A program made the translations under genes and the position numbers. The notes below the pieces were generated by a model that had not been told where the DNA came from, did not search any database, and saw nothing but the letters and a program-made list of their open reading frames with translations. From DATKEG01 sp035544515 (lineage in GTDB: Bacteria; Acidobacteriota; Vicinamibacteria; Fen-336), in the NCBI GenBank assembly GCA_035544515.1, contig DATKEG010000258.1, positions 1-15,392 on the forward strand: a stretch of 15,392 nt of DNA, given 5' to 3'. This document shows positions 7,166-14,774 of the stretch, one piece after another (within the stretch, counting starts at the first letter, position 1; the number at the start of each line of letters is the position of its first letter).

Positions 7166-9232
7166 ATGAGACGGGAGTCGGCCAGCGTCTGTCCACTCGA
7201 CTGCCCGGACACGTGCAGCCTCACGGTGACGGTGGAGGACGGGCGGATCGCCGCCGTCCGCGGCTCTCGGGCCAACCCCTACACGGAAGGGGTGCTCTGC
7301 GCCAAGGTGCCGCGGCTCTATCCGGGCTTCGTCCACGGCCCGGGCCGTCTGGTGGCGCCGCTGCGACGGGTGGGCGGCAGGGGCGACGGGCGCTTCGAGC
7401 GGATCACCTGGGACGATGCCCTCGACACGGTCCACGAGCGCTTCACCGCCGTCATCGCCGCCCACGGGCCACAGGCCATCCTGCCCCTCAACTATGCCGG
7501 CCCCCACGGCTTCCTGGCCGGGGGCTCGATGGACCTCCGCTTCTTCCACCGCCTGGGCGCGAGCCTGCTGGATCGCAAGCCGCTCTGCGGCGGGATCCGG
7601 AGCGAGGCGTGGCTCGGCACCTTCGGCGCCGTGCCCGGCATCCGGCCCGAGCAGGCCGAGCAGGCCCGGCTGATCATCGCCTGGGGCAACAACGTCACCT
7701 GGTCGAACCTGCACCTGATGCCGGTCATCAACCGCGCGCGCCGGGCCGGCGCGAAGCTCGTGGCGGTGGATCCCCGGCGCACCAAGGTGGCCGAGCAAGC
7801 CGACCTGCACCTGGCGCTGCGCCCCGGCACGGACGTGGTGCTGGCCTTCGCGATCGCGGCCGAGCTGGAGCGGGGAGGCGGGCTCGACCGCCCCTTCATC
7901 GCTCGCCACGTGGAAGGCTTCGCGGACTACATGGCCGCGGCCCGCCGCTACCCGTCGGCCCTGGCCGCGGAGATCTGCGGCGTTCCCGAGGCCGACATCA
8001 GGCTCCTGGCCCAGTGGTACCAGGCGATCTCACCGGCGGCCATCAGCGTGGGCAACGGCCTCGAGCGCAACCAGAACGGCGGCAGCGGCATCCGCGCGAT
8101 CTTCGCCCTGCCCGCGCTGGCCGGGAAGTTCGGGGTCCCCGGAGGTGGGCTCGTCAACGGGGCGGGGTTCTCCTTCCCCAAGACCCCGCAGCGCCTCCAG
8201 CGGCCGGACCTCGTGCCGCCCGGCACGCGCACCCTCAACATCGTCGACGTGGGCGCCCACCTTCTCGATCCGAAGCTCGCCCCGGCCATCCAGGCGGTCT
8301 TCATCTACAACCACAACCCGCTCGTGGTTCATCCCGACCAGAACCGCTTGCGCCGCGGCCTTCTACGCCAGGACCTGTTCGTGGTGGGCTGCGACGTGGT
8401 GATGACCGACAGCATGGCCCTCTCCGACATCGTCCTGCCCGCGTGCAGCCACTTCGAGCACGACGATCTCTTCCCGGCCTACGGCCACCACTGGCTGCAG
8501 CGCGCCGAGCCGGTGATCCCCCGCCAGGGCGAGGCCCTGCCCAACACCGAGATCTTCCGCCGGCTCGCCGCGCGCTTCGGCTTCGAGGATCCCTGCTTCG
8601 CGGCCAGCGATGCCGCCCTCATGGACGACGCCGTCGATCCCGGCGATCCCCGGCTCCATGGCGTGCGGCCGAGCCGGATTCCCACCGACCGGGCGCTGGC
8701 CATGACCGTGGACGGCGCCGACGCGGTCCTGTTCGGCAACGTCTTTCCGAAGACGGCGTCGGGGAAGGTGGAGCTGGCCTCGCCGTACCTCGAACGCAAG
8801 TACGCGGCGCGCCTGCCGGGCTTCCGACCCGTGACCTCGCGGTATCCCCTCACCTTGATCTCGCCCGCGTCGGACGAGCGCATCACCTCCACTCTCGGCG
8901 GCATCGACGGGCGTGAGGCGCCGCCCCTCGAGATGCATCCCGCGGACGCGAGCGCGCGCGGGCTCCTGGACGGCACGCGGGTGCGGGTGTGGAACGAGCT
9001 GGGGGAGGTGCGCCTGCCGCTGCGCATCACGGACGCGGTGGCAGCCGGAGTCGTGTGCACCCTGAAGGGCGCCTGGCTGTCGACCAGCGACAACGGCCAG
9101 ACGATCTCGGCGCTCTGTCCGGCCCATCACGCCGACCTGTCCCACGGCGCCTGCTTCAACGACGCGCGGGTGGAGGTGGCCGCCCTTCCCCTGGACGTCA
9201 CGCGAGAACCCGGGGCACCGGCGCGCGCGTAG
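7166..9232 (+). CDS. Molybdopterin (bis-MGD) oxidoreductase, DMSO-reductase superfamily
   Basis: 688 aa. ATG 7166 was chosen over an upstream in-frame ATG at 7016 because GAGGAG lies 9 bases before it and the iron-sulfur motif then begins at residue 9, as is normal. The [4Fe-4S] ligands are C9-x3-C13-x3-C17-x27-C45. The catalytic domain includes KPLCGGIRSEAW, where C141 may be the molybdenum ligand, IIAWGNNVTWSN, and DPRRTKVAEQ (from 202), typical of the MGD-binding region. The C-terminal molydopterin-binding domain starts about residue 558 (YPLTLISPASDERITSTLGG). There is no twin-arginine or Sec signal, so it should be cytoplasmic. No electron-transfer or membrane subunit adjoins it, so substrate and partner are unknown; an Fe-S or ferredoxin partner elsewhere is likely. 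It is divergent from the dehydrogenase operon inside the repeat-bounded block. Confidence 0.9.
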   Translation: MRRESASVCPLDCPDTCSLTVTVEDGRIAAVRGSRANPYTEGVLCAKVPRLYPGFVHGPGRLVAPLRRVGGRGDGRFERITWDDALDTVHERFTAVIAAHGPQAILPLNYAGPHGFLAGGSMDLRFFHRLGASLLDRKPLCGGIRSEAWLGTFGAVPGIRPEQAEQARLIIAWGNNVTWSNLHLMPVINRARRAGAKLVAVDPRRTKVAEQADLHLALRPGTDVVLAFAIAAELERGGGLDRPFIARHVEGFADYMAAARRYPSALAAEICGVPEADIRLLAQWYQAISPAAISVGNGLERNQNGGSGIRAIFALPALAGKFGVPGGGLVNGAGFSFPKTPQRLQRPDLVPPGTRTLNIVDVGAHLLDPKLAPAIQAVFIYNHNPLVVHPDQNRLRRGLLRQDLFVVGCDVVMTDSMALSDIVLPACSHFEHDDLFPAYGHHWLQRAEPVIPRQGEALPNTEIFRRLAARFGFEDPCFAASDAALMDDAVDPGDPRLHGVRPSRIPTDRALAMTVDGADAVLFGNVFPKTASGKVELASPYLERKYAARLPGFRPVTSRYPLTLISPASDERITSTLGGIDGREAPPLEMHPADASARGLLDGTRVRVWNELGEVRLPLRITDAVAAGVVCTLKGAWLSTSDNGQTISALCPAHHADLSHGACFNDARVEVAALPLDVTREPGAPARA

Positions 9233-9238
9233 CCGGCG

Positions 9239-9257
9239 CGCGACCGCGCGAGTCGCG
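9239..9257. other. Short GC-rich hairpin between convergent genes
   Basis: CGCGAC and GTCGCG pair around a 7-base loop in the 37-bp gap between the stops of the molybdopterin gene and the third amidohydrolase. There is no T-tract on either strand, so a role as terminator is only possible. Confidence 0.25.
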
Positions 9258-9268
9258 ACCCGGCGCGA

Positions 9269-9325
9269 CCTACGGCCGGTCCTTGAACTCCCGGTAGAGG
9301 CGCGTGTGCCGCGTCTCCAGCGACT
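9269..9325. repeat. 57-bp direct repeat, copy inside the amidohydrolase 3' end (right boundary)
   Basis: Exact copy of 4881-4937. Here it is the natural end of the third amidohydrolase gene (residues 413-429, the stop and one base beyond). The ending HTRLYREFKDR resembles the common C-terminus of these amidohydrolases, so this copy is native and the other is the derived one. Confidence 0.95.
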
Positions 9326-10559
9326 GGGCCACGCCGTCGATGAAGACGTGGGTGACCTCGCTCCGGTGGTCCATGATGTCGCCCGTGGCCAGGACGAGGT
9401 TCGCGTCCTTGCCGGGGTCGATCGATCCCATGCGGTCGGCCACGCCGAGGATCTCGGCCGGTGAGAGCGTGATGGCCCGCAGCGCCGCCTCCGCGGAGAG
9501 GCCGAAGGCGCGCGCCATGGCCGCCTCGTAGGGCAGGTTGCGGACCTGCGACGCGTCGTCGGAGACGATGGCGAAGCGCGCGCCCTTCTCCGCCAGGCGG
9601 GCGGGGTTGGTGTAGGCCGCGTCGTAGGGATCGCTCTCCCGCGCCGGCAGCCGGTCCACGTTGGCCAGGACGGCCACCCCCTTCTGCGCGAGCAGGTCGC
9701 CCACGCGCCCGGCCTCCAGGCCGCCCGCCACGATCAGCTTCAGCCCGCGCTCCTCGGCGAAGGCGACCGCGGCCCGTATCTCGTCTTCCCCGTCCGCGCG
9801 GATCACCACCGGCAGCTCGCCGCGCGCGGCGGGAGCGAGGGCCTCGAGCCGCAGGTCGGACCGGGGCGCGACCCCGCCCGCGCGCGCGGCTTCGAGCGCG
9901 GCCGCGTGCGCCTTGGCGTCCTCGAGCAGGTGGCGCAGCCGGAGAAGCTCCTTCTCCTGGTTGCGGCGCTTCTCCTTCAGCCGCTCCTCGAACGTCTTCC
10001 GCTCGGGCTCGTCGAACATGCGGTTCACGTCGAAGGGCACCCGCCCGGTGGGGAAGACCACGTGCAGGGCCACCGGCTGCTTCACCGCGAGCGCGTCGGG
10101 CGTGGTGCCGGAGAGCCGGATGAGCGCGCTCTGTCCCGAGACGAGCCCCCCCTGCGGCGCGGCGAGCGCGGCCGTGATCCCGTTCGCGCGCGCCACCGGG
10201 ATCAGCTCGCTGTGAGGGTGGAGGGCGATCCAGGCCCGCGCGTGCGGGTTGACATCGCCCGTCTCCGCCACGTCCACCGAGCCGGGCACGCTGCCGATCT
10301 CGGTGAGCCCGAGCGTGGTGAGCGCGTCGATCAGCCCCGGGTACACGGTCTTGCCGGTGGCGTCCACGACCACGGCCCCCGCGGGCACGGGCAGCCCGGC
10401 GCCCACGGCCGTGATCTTCCCGCCTTCGACGATCACGGTGCCGCCCTCGATCACGGGTCCGCTGACTCTCACCACGCGCCCGCCGGTGATGGCGAGCACC
10501 TCCGCCGCGCCCGCGGGCGCGGCGAGGCCGAGGAGGGCCGCCAGCGCCAGCGCCCTCAC
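9270..10559 (-). CDS. Exported amidohydrolase-family protein lacking the metal site (third paralogue)
   Basis: 429 aa from a GTG at 10559-10557 that overlaps the upstream TGA by 4 bp (GTGA). The first 19 residues form a signal peptide (MRALALAALLGLAAPAGAA). The urease-like beta-sandwich opening is clear (ITGGRVVRVSGPVIEGG, VVVDATGKTVYPGLIDA), as is the typical end (GSIDPGKDANLVLATGDI, THVFIDG). The first metal motif, DAHxH in active members, is here DALTT (residues 78-82), and the later HxH and His positions read VIRAD (252-256) and LIVAGG (275-280). An acidic pair (D334-D335) sits near the usual Asp. A charged helical insertion (about 183-226) is unique to this paralogue. It probably does not hydrolyse by the usual metal mechanism. 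Last gene of the operon; its 3' end is the 57-bp repeat. Confidence 0.88.
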   Translation of the reverse strand: MRALALAALLGLAAPAGAAEVLAITGGRVVRVSGPVIEGGTVIVEGGKITAVGAGLPVPAGAVVVDATGKTVYPGLIDALTTLGLTEIGSVPGSVDVAETGDVNPHARAWIALHPHSELIPVARANGITAALAAPQGGLVSGQSALIRLSGTTPDALAVKQPVALHVVFPTGRVPFDVNRMFDEPERKTFEERLKEKRRNQEKELLRLRHLLEDAKAHAAALEAARAGGVAPRSDLRLEALAPAARGELPVVIRADGEDEIRAAVAFAEERGLKLIVAGGLEAGRVGDLLAQKGVAVLANVDRLPARESDPYDAAYTNPARLAEKGARFAIVSDDASQVRNLPYEAAMARAFGLSAEAALRAITLSPAEILGVADRMGSIDPGKDANLVLATGDIMDHRSEVTHVFIDGVAQSLETRHTRLYREFKDRP

Positions 10560-11869
10560 CGCGCACCCCCGCTCGTCTCGGCCGGCGGGCGTGCGCGGCC
10601 GGCCAGGTCCTTCTCGCGGTCGAAGAGGATGGCGCCGTCCACGATCGTCGTCTCCACGCGCGCGTCGGGCGCGAACGGATGCGTGTTGAAGATGGCGATA
10701 TCGGCGTCCTTGCCCACCTCGAGCGAGCCGACCCGCTGCTCGACGCCGAGCTGCCAGGCGGGGTGGAGCGTGATCATCTTGAGCGCCTCGTCCTCGCCGA
10801 CGCCGCCGTACTTGACCGCCTTGGCCGCCTCCCAGTAGAGCCTCCGCGCCAGCTCGTTCGAATCGGAGTTGAGCGACACGCGCACCCCCTTGGCCTGCAT
10901 GACGGCGGCGTTGTAGGGGATCGCGTCCCAGGCCTCCATCTTGTAGGCCCACCAGTCGGAGAACGTGGAGGCCCCCGCGCCGTGCCGGGCGATTTCGCCC
11001 GCGACCTTGTAGCCCTCCAGCACGTGCTGGAAGGTGCGGATCTTGAAGCCGAGCTCCTCGGCCAGGCGGATCAGCATGAGGATCTCGTCCGAGCGGTAGC
11101 AGTGCGCGTGCACGAGCATCCGCCCGGCCAGCACCTCGCGCAGCGCCTCTTTCTGCAGGTCGCGGCGCGGCGCCATCGGCTTCACGCCCCTGGGCCCCGC
11201 GGCCTTGACCGTCTTCTCGTGCTCCTCCCACTCCCGCGCGTATTCCCGCGCCTCGCGGAACGCCTGCCGGATCACGACCTCGACGCCCATGCGCGTGGCT
11301 GGGTAGCGCGGGGATCCGGGCCGGAAGTTCGAGCGCTTGACGTTTTCGCCCAGCGCGAACTTGATCCCGCGCGGCGCGTCCTTGAAGACGAGGCCGTCGG
11401 GCCCCTGGCCCCAGCGCAGCTTGAGCACGGCGTTCTGGCCGCCGATCGTGTTGCAGGAGCCGTGCAGCACGTTGATGGTCGTGACGCCTCCCGCGAGCTG
11501 CCGGTAGATGTCCACGTCGCGGTGGTCGACCACGTCGGCGGCGCGCACCTGCGCGGTCACGGAGTCGGTGCACTCGTTGACGCCGCCCTCGATGGCCGTG
11601 TGCGAGTGCGCGTCGATGATGCCGGGCACGAGGTAGCGCCCCGTGGCGTCGATCACGGGCACGCCCACCGCCACCTGCACGTCCTGGCCCACGGCGGCGA
11701 TCTTGCCGCCGCGGATGAGCAGGGTGCCCTTCTCGATCGTGCCCGCCTCCCCGGCGGTCAGGATCGTGCCGCCCATGATGGCGACACCCTTGTCCGCCGG
11801 GGGCGGAGGCGCGGCCGCGACCGTGGCGGAGAGAGTGAGGGACGCCAGCGCGGCCGCCGGCCGTTTCAT
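10556..11869 (-). CDS. Exported metal-dependent amidohydrolase (catalytic member of the trio)
   Basis: 437 aa; ATG at 11869-11867 overlaps the upstream stop by 4 bp (ATGA), with GGCGGAG just before it. A signal peptide covers about residues 1-20 (TLSATVAAA). Metal ligands of the amidohydrolase superfamily are all present: DAHSH (H88, H90), LVHAH (H254, H256), FQH (H282) and NSD (D336). The closing segment GSLEVGKDADIAIFNTHPF is typical of the imidazolonepropionase/prolidase-like branch. In such enzymes a mono- or dinuclear metal centre activates water to cleave C-N bonds of cyclic amides or peptides; the substrate here is unknown, but the site of action is outside the cytoplasm. Flanked by two metal-less paralogues of almost the same length in one coupled operon. 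Confidence 0.9.
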   Translation of the reverse strand: MKRPAAALASLTLSATVAAAPPPPADKGVAIMGGTILTAGEAGTIEKGTLLIRGGKIAAVGQDVQVAVGVPVIDATGRYLVPGIIDAHSHTAIEGGVNECTDSVTAQVRAADVVDHRDVDIYRQLAGGVTTINVLHGSCNTIGGQNAVLKLRWGQGPDGLVFKDAPRGIKFALGENVKRSNFRPGSPRYPATRMGVEVVIRQAFREAREYAREWEEHEKTVKAAGPRGVKPMAPRRDLQKEALREVLAGRMLVHAHCYRSDEILMLIRLAEELGFKIRTFQHVLEGYKVAGEIARHGAGASTFSDWWAYKMEAWDAIPYNAAVMQAKGVRVSLNSDSNELARRLYWEAAKAVKYGGVGEDEALKMITLHPAWQLGVEQRVGSLEVGKDADIAIFNTHPFAPDARVETTIVDGAILFDREKDLAGRARPPAETSGGAR

Positions 11870-13170
11870 CGCTCCGCCTCGCTCGGCGCCGGCGTGGGCG
11901 GTGGGCGCCGGTCCGGCTCGTGGAGTGCTCCGTCGGCGAAGACCATCTCGACCTTTGCCTCCCTCGCCAGCGGGTCGCCCGACCAGGCGACCACGTTCGC
12001 GATCTTGCCGGGCTCCAGGCTGCCCGTGCGGTCCGCGATGCCGAGCACCTCGGCCGCGCCGAGCGTCACCGCGCGCAAGGCCGCCTCCGGGGGCAGCCCC
12101 CGCGCGATCGCGGTGCGGATCCCGGCGAGGAAGCTCGGCGCGTGCCCGGAGACGAGCGCAAAGGGGACGCCGGCCGCGTGCAGCGCGGCCGGGTTGCGCT
12201 CCGCCTCTTCGATGTCCTTGCGCTCCTTCTCCTCGTCCGGGGCCGCGAAGGCGCTCACCGCGCGCGGGGGGTCGAAGTTCACGCTCACCAGCAGGGGCAG
12301 CTTCCGCGCCTTGACCTGGTCGGCCAGGCGCGCGGCGTGCGGCGCGCCCGCGACGATCACGCGCACCTTGAACTCGTCGGCCAGGGCCAGCGCGCGGCGC
12401 AGGTCGTTCTCGCGCGAGGCCGTGACCACGAGCGGAAGACGTCCGGCGGTCACCTCGCCCCAGGCCTCGAGGGAGGCGTCGTACACGGGCCGCCGCCGGC
12501 CCGCCGGCGACTTCTCGTAGGCCGCCCACTCCTCGCGGTAGCGGACCGCGTCGAGGAGAGCCTGGCGGACGAGCGCCATCGTGCCCATCAGCGAGTTGGG
12601 ATAGCGGCCGGACAGCGTCGCCATGTGGACGTGCAGGGCCGCGGGCTGGCGCAGGACCATGCCCTGGGCGTCGTCTCCGGAGAGGTTCAGCAGGACGCTG
12701 CGGCCCGGCAGCACGCCCTCGGGCGGGACGACGAGCACGGTGGTGACGCCGTCGTCGCGCGCCTTGAGCGCGTCGGCCACGCGCACGCGCTCGAGGGCGA
12801 GCCGCTCCGGGGCGAGACCGGCCGGGGCGGCGGCCTCTCGCGCGCCGGCGGCGGGAGAGGGCCGCGGCGAAGCGGCGGGCAGGCCCATGCCCCCGAAGCC
12901 GTCGATGAGGCCCGGCGTGAGGGTGAGCCCGCGTCCCTCGAGCACACGCGCGCCGGAGGGCACGACGACCGTGGCGCCGACGGACTCGATCAAGCCGCCT
13001 CGCATCACCACGGTGCCGTTCTCGAGGACCGGGCCCGACACCGGCATCACCCTCGCGCCCACGATCGCGTAGGTCTCGTCGCGGCCGGCGGTCCAGGAGA
13101 ACGGCGCGAGGAGGACTCCCGCCGCGGCGGCGGCCAGGGCAACCCATCGCACGCGGGCCGGAGCGGTCAC
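11866..13170 (-). CDS. Exported amidohydrolase-family protein lacking the metal site (first paralogue)
   Basis: 434 aa from a GTG at 13170-13168 that overlaps the stop of the GAF gene (GTGA). The N-terminus has a hydrophobic stretch (VALAAAAAGVLLAPFSW) that is a signal peptide or an anchor. The fold is evident at both ends (VGARVMPVSGPVLENGTVV, GLTLTPGLID, then GSLEPGKIANVVAWSGDP). Where active enzymes have DAHxH this protein has DGFGG (residues 90-94); the later HAH and His sites read VVTAS and VIVAGA. GVTTVLVVPPEGVLPGRSVLL parallels GITAALAAPQGGLVSGQSALI of the third paralogue, so these two are closer to each other than to the middle one. A scaffolding, binding or non-metal role is inferred. 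Confidence 0.88.
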   Translation of the reverse strand: MTAPARVRWVALAAAAAGVLLAPFSWTAGRDETYAIVGARVMPVSGPVLENGTVVMRGGLIESVGATVVVPSGARVLEGRGLTLTPGLIDGFGGMGLPAASPRPSPAAGAREAAAPAGLAPERLALERVRVADALKARDDGVTTVLVVPPEGVLPGRSVLLNLSGDDAQGMVLRQPAALHVHMATLSGRYPNSLMGTMALVRQALLDAVRYREEWAAYEKSPAGRRRPVYDASLEAWGEVTAGRLPLVVTASRENDLRRALALADEFKVRVIVAGAPHAARLADQVKARKLPLLVSVNFDPPRAVSAFAAPDEEKERKDIEEAERNPAALHAAGVPFALVSGHAPSFLAGIRTAIARGLPPEAALRAVTLGAAEVLGIADRTGSLEPGKIANVVAWSGDPLAREAKVEMVFADGALHEPDRRPPPTPAPSEAER

Positions 13171-14264
13171 GAGCGCGGACGCAGGGCGTGGCGCCACGCG
13201 CTCGCCGCGCGCGAGCCGTACGCCTCGACCAGACGGTCTTCGGGCCCGGGACCATCGGCGTCGAGCAGGGCCAGCGTGGCCAGGTGCTTGTCGCCGTCGG
13301 AGAGCGGGACCAGATACAGCCCCTGCGCCAGGCCCTTCAGGCCCAGCGCGCGGCCCAGCCGCTCGGCGGTCGCCGCGTCGAGCCGCGTGACGCGGGAGGC
13401 GACGATCCCCGCGGGCGCGGCCTTGCCGCGCGCCGGCTCGAGGGCACCCGACGCCGCGACCACCTTCTTGCCGGCGGCGGCCGTGACGAAGAGGCCGCCG
13501 GGATAGTTGCCGATGCGGCGCGCGCCCTCCACGATGAGGGCCGCGACCTGGTCGGCCGAGCGCCCCGCGAAGACGGCCTGGTCCACTTCGGACACGCGTT
13601 CCATGAGCGTGACGTAGCGCTGCACCTTCTCCAGGACCTGCGCCCTGCGGATGGCGGCGGCGGCCGAGAAGGCCACCGCCTTGGCCCGGTGGAGGTCCTC
13701 CTCGTCGAAGGGCTCCACGCGGTGGCGGTCCAGGCAGAGCAGGCCGATCAGCTCGCCCTCCATGAGCAGGGGCAGCCCCGCCCAGGACCGGATCGGGCCG
13801 GAGCCGGGGATCACGCTCCAGCGCTCGTCGGCCGCGACGTCGTCGATGCCGATCGGCCAGAGCTGCTGCCGCAGGCTGTCGGTCAGGGGACCGCCGTAGA
13901 CGGCGCCGATGACCTGGTCCTGCTCCGCGAAGCCGCGGCCGGCGATGATCCGGAACCGCCCCTCGGCATCGAGGAGGGACAGCGAGCAGGAATCGACGGA
14001 CACGATGCGCGAGAGCTGCTTCAGCACTTCGTCGAGCGTGTCGTCGAGGCCGGACGGGCGGTTGATGGCCTCGAGCACGTCGCGCAGCGTCTCCGCCTCG
14101 AGCCGCCGCTCGCGCTCGACCTCCACGGGACCCTCGGGCATCGTCTGCCACCGGCGCTCGCGGCCGATCTCCTCGCGGACCGCGTCGAGGACCTCGTCCC
14201 GCTCTCCTTGCCCGAGGTGGCCGAGCCGCTTCTCGATCTCGCGCAGCAGGCGGTCGGTGTTCAA
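13167..14264 (-). CDS. Cytoplasmic GAF-domain protein without output domain, TTG start
   Basis: 365 aa from a TTG at 14264-14262. Residues 1-65 are charged and helical. Residues about 65-210 form a GAF domain: LDEVLKQLSRIVSVDSCSL, IIAGRGFAEQD, IRSWAGLPLLMEGELIGLLCLDR, then FDEEDLHRAKAVAFSAAAAI. A second, weaker GAF-like segment spans about 228-362. No histidine kinase, GGDEF, phosphatase or DNA-binding domain follows, and there is no signal peptide. GAF domains bind small ligands or sense redox state; the ligand cannot be read here. It is the first gene of the four-gene operon, overlapping the next by 4 bp. TAGAAT ends 9 bases before the TTG and no Shine-Dalgarno is seen, which suggests a leaderless mRNA. 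A start further inside (for example ATG at residue 42) is a less likely alternative. Confidence 0.85.
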   Translation of the reverse strand: MNTDRLLREIEKRLGHLGQGERDEVLDAVREEIGRERRWQTMPEGPVEVERERRLEAETLRDVLEAINRPSGLDDTLDEVLKQLSRIVSVDSCSLSLLDAEGRFRIIAGRGFAEQDQVIGAVYGGPLTDSLRQQLWPIGIDDVAADERWSVIPGSGPIRSWAGLPLLMEGELIGLLCLDRHRVEPFDEEDLHRAKAVAFSAAAAIRRAQVLEKVQRYVTLMERVSEVDQAVFAGRSADQVAALIVEGARRIGNYPGGLFVTAAAGKKVVAASGALEPARGKAAPAGIVASRVTRLDAATAERLGRALGLKGLAQGLYLVPLSDGDKHLATLALLDADGPGPEDRLVEAYGSRAASAWRHALRPRS

Positions 14265-14273
14265 GCCGCGCGA

Positions 14274-14291
14274 ATTCTAGCAGGTTACAAT
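14274..14291. promoter_or_regulatory. Back-to-back -10 elements: bidirectional promoter of GAF operon and phosphatase gene
   Basis: Minus-strand TAGAAT (14279-14274) and plus-strand TACAAT (14286-14291) stand 6 bases apart in the 49-bp gap between the divergent genes. The minus-strand box would start transcription at the TTG of the GAF gene. The plus-strand box leaves a leader of about 16 bases containing GAAGGAG before the GTG at 14314. Polymerases could not bind both at once, so the two units are probably transcribed in competition. Confidence 0.5.
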
Positions 14292-14313
14292 CGGAGCAGG
14301 GAAGGAGCGGCGC

Positions 14314-14676
14314 GTGCACCGGGAGCGCATCCTTTTCGTATGCACCGCCAACGTCGACCGCAGCCGCACGGCCGAAGACCTGTACCGGAGCGATCCGCGC
14401 TACGAGGTGCTCTCCGCCGGCGTCGCCTCCTTCGCCACCACCCCCGTCACCCGCGACCTGCTCCTGTGGGCCGATCGCGTGTTCGTGATGTGCGAGCGCG
14501 GCGACCGGCACCAGACGCTGCTCAAGCTGCGCTTCCCGGGGGTGGACCGGCCCATCGTGGACCTCGATCTCGAGGACCGCTGGCCCCGCGGCCACCCCGA
14601 GCTGGTGCGACGACTGCTGCGGCGGCTCGCCCCGCACCTGGGCCGCCCACAGGGGCCCGAGTCCGCTGAGGCATAA
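14314..14676 (+). CDS. Low-molecular-weight protein-tyrosine-phosphatase-like protein
   Basis: 120 aa from a GTG preceded by GAAGGAG. The N-terminal phosphate-binding loop is intact: FVCTANVDRSRTAE, with nucleophile C10, R16 and S17 in the CX5RS arrangement. VLSAGV (32-37), PVTRDLLLWADRVFVM (44-59) and DLDLEDRW (83-90) follow the order of the short phosphotyrosine phosphatase family in which SAG and LDIPD(x)Y occur; D88 is the likely general acid. It should be a cytoplasmic cysteine phosphatase acting on phosphotyrosine or a small phosphoester; the target is unknown. It diverges from the GAF operon. Its stop overlaps the -10 box of the tRNA gene 14 bases downstream. Confidence 0.82.
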   Translation: MHRERILFVCTANVDRSRTAEDLYRSDPRYEVLSAGVASFATTPVTRDLLLWADRVFVMCERGDRHQTLLKLRFPGVDRPIVDLDLEDRWPRGHPELVRRLLRRLAPHLGRPQGPESAEA

Positions 14677-14677
14677 T
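14672..14677 (+). promoter_or_regulatory. Possible -10 element of tRNA-Ser(UGA)
   Basis: CATAAT (5 of 6 to consensus) overlaps the phosphatase stop codon and would start transcription about 6 bases before the mature tRNA 5' end. No good -35 is seen in the coding sequence upstream. Co-transcription with the phosphatase is the alternative. Confidence 0.35.
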
Positions 14678-14689
14678 GCGTCTCGGTGC

Positions 14690-14774
14690 GGAGGGCTAGC
14701 CTAACGGTAAGGCAGGAGCCTTGAAAGCTCCCGGGCGCAAGCCTTTGGGGGTTCGAATCCCTCGCCCTCCGCCA
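14690..14774 (+). tRNA. tRNA-Ser(UGA), CCA encoded
   Basis: An 85-nt type II cloverleaf. Acceptor GGAGGGC pairs with GCCCTCC, followed by discriminator G and CCA. The D-arm is GCC/GGC, the anticodon stem GGAGC/GCTCC with loop CTTGAAA (anticodon TGA at 14722-14724). The long variable arm is a GGGC-GCAA-GCCT hairpin and the T-loop is TTCGAAT. The long variable arm plus TGA anticodon identify serine; it reads UCA and other UCN codons. Confidence 0.95.

Larger units (their letters stand above)
4938..9268. mobile_element. Three-gene redox block bounded by 57-bp direct repeats (candidate inserted module)
   Basis: About 4.3 kb lying between the two 57-bp repeats, carrying a heptaheme cytochrome, a PQQ-type dehydrogenase and a molybdopterin oxidoreductase. 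The repeat is the 3' end of the neighbouring amidohydrolase gene. That is the pattern left when an element enters the 3' end of a gene: one repeat stays with the intact gene and one marks the far end. No integrase, transposase or terminal inverted repeat is visible inside, so the mechanism is unknown. A tandem duplication with later rearrangement, or a false join in a metagenome assembly, are the alternatives. Confidence 0.4.
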
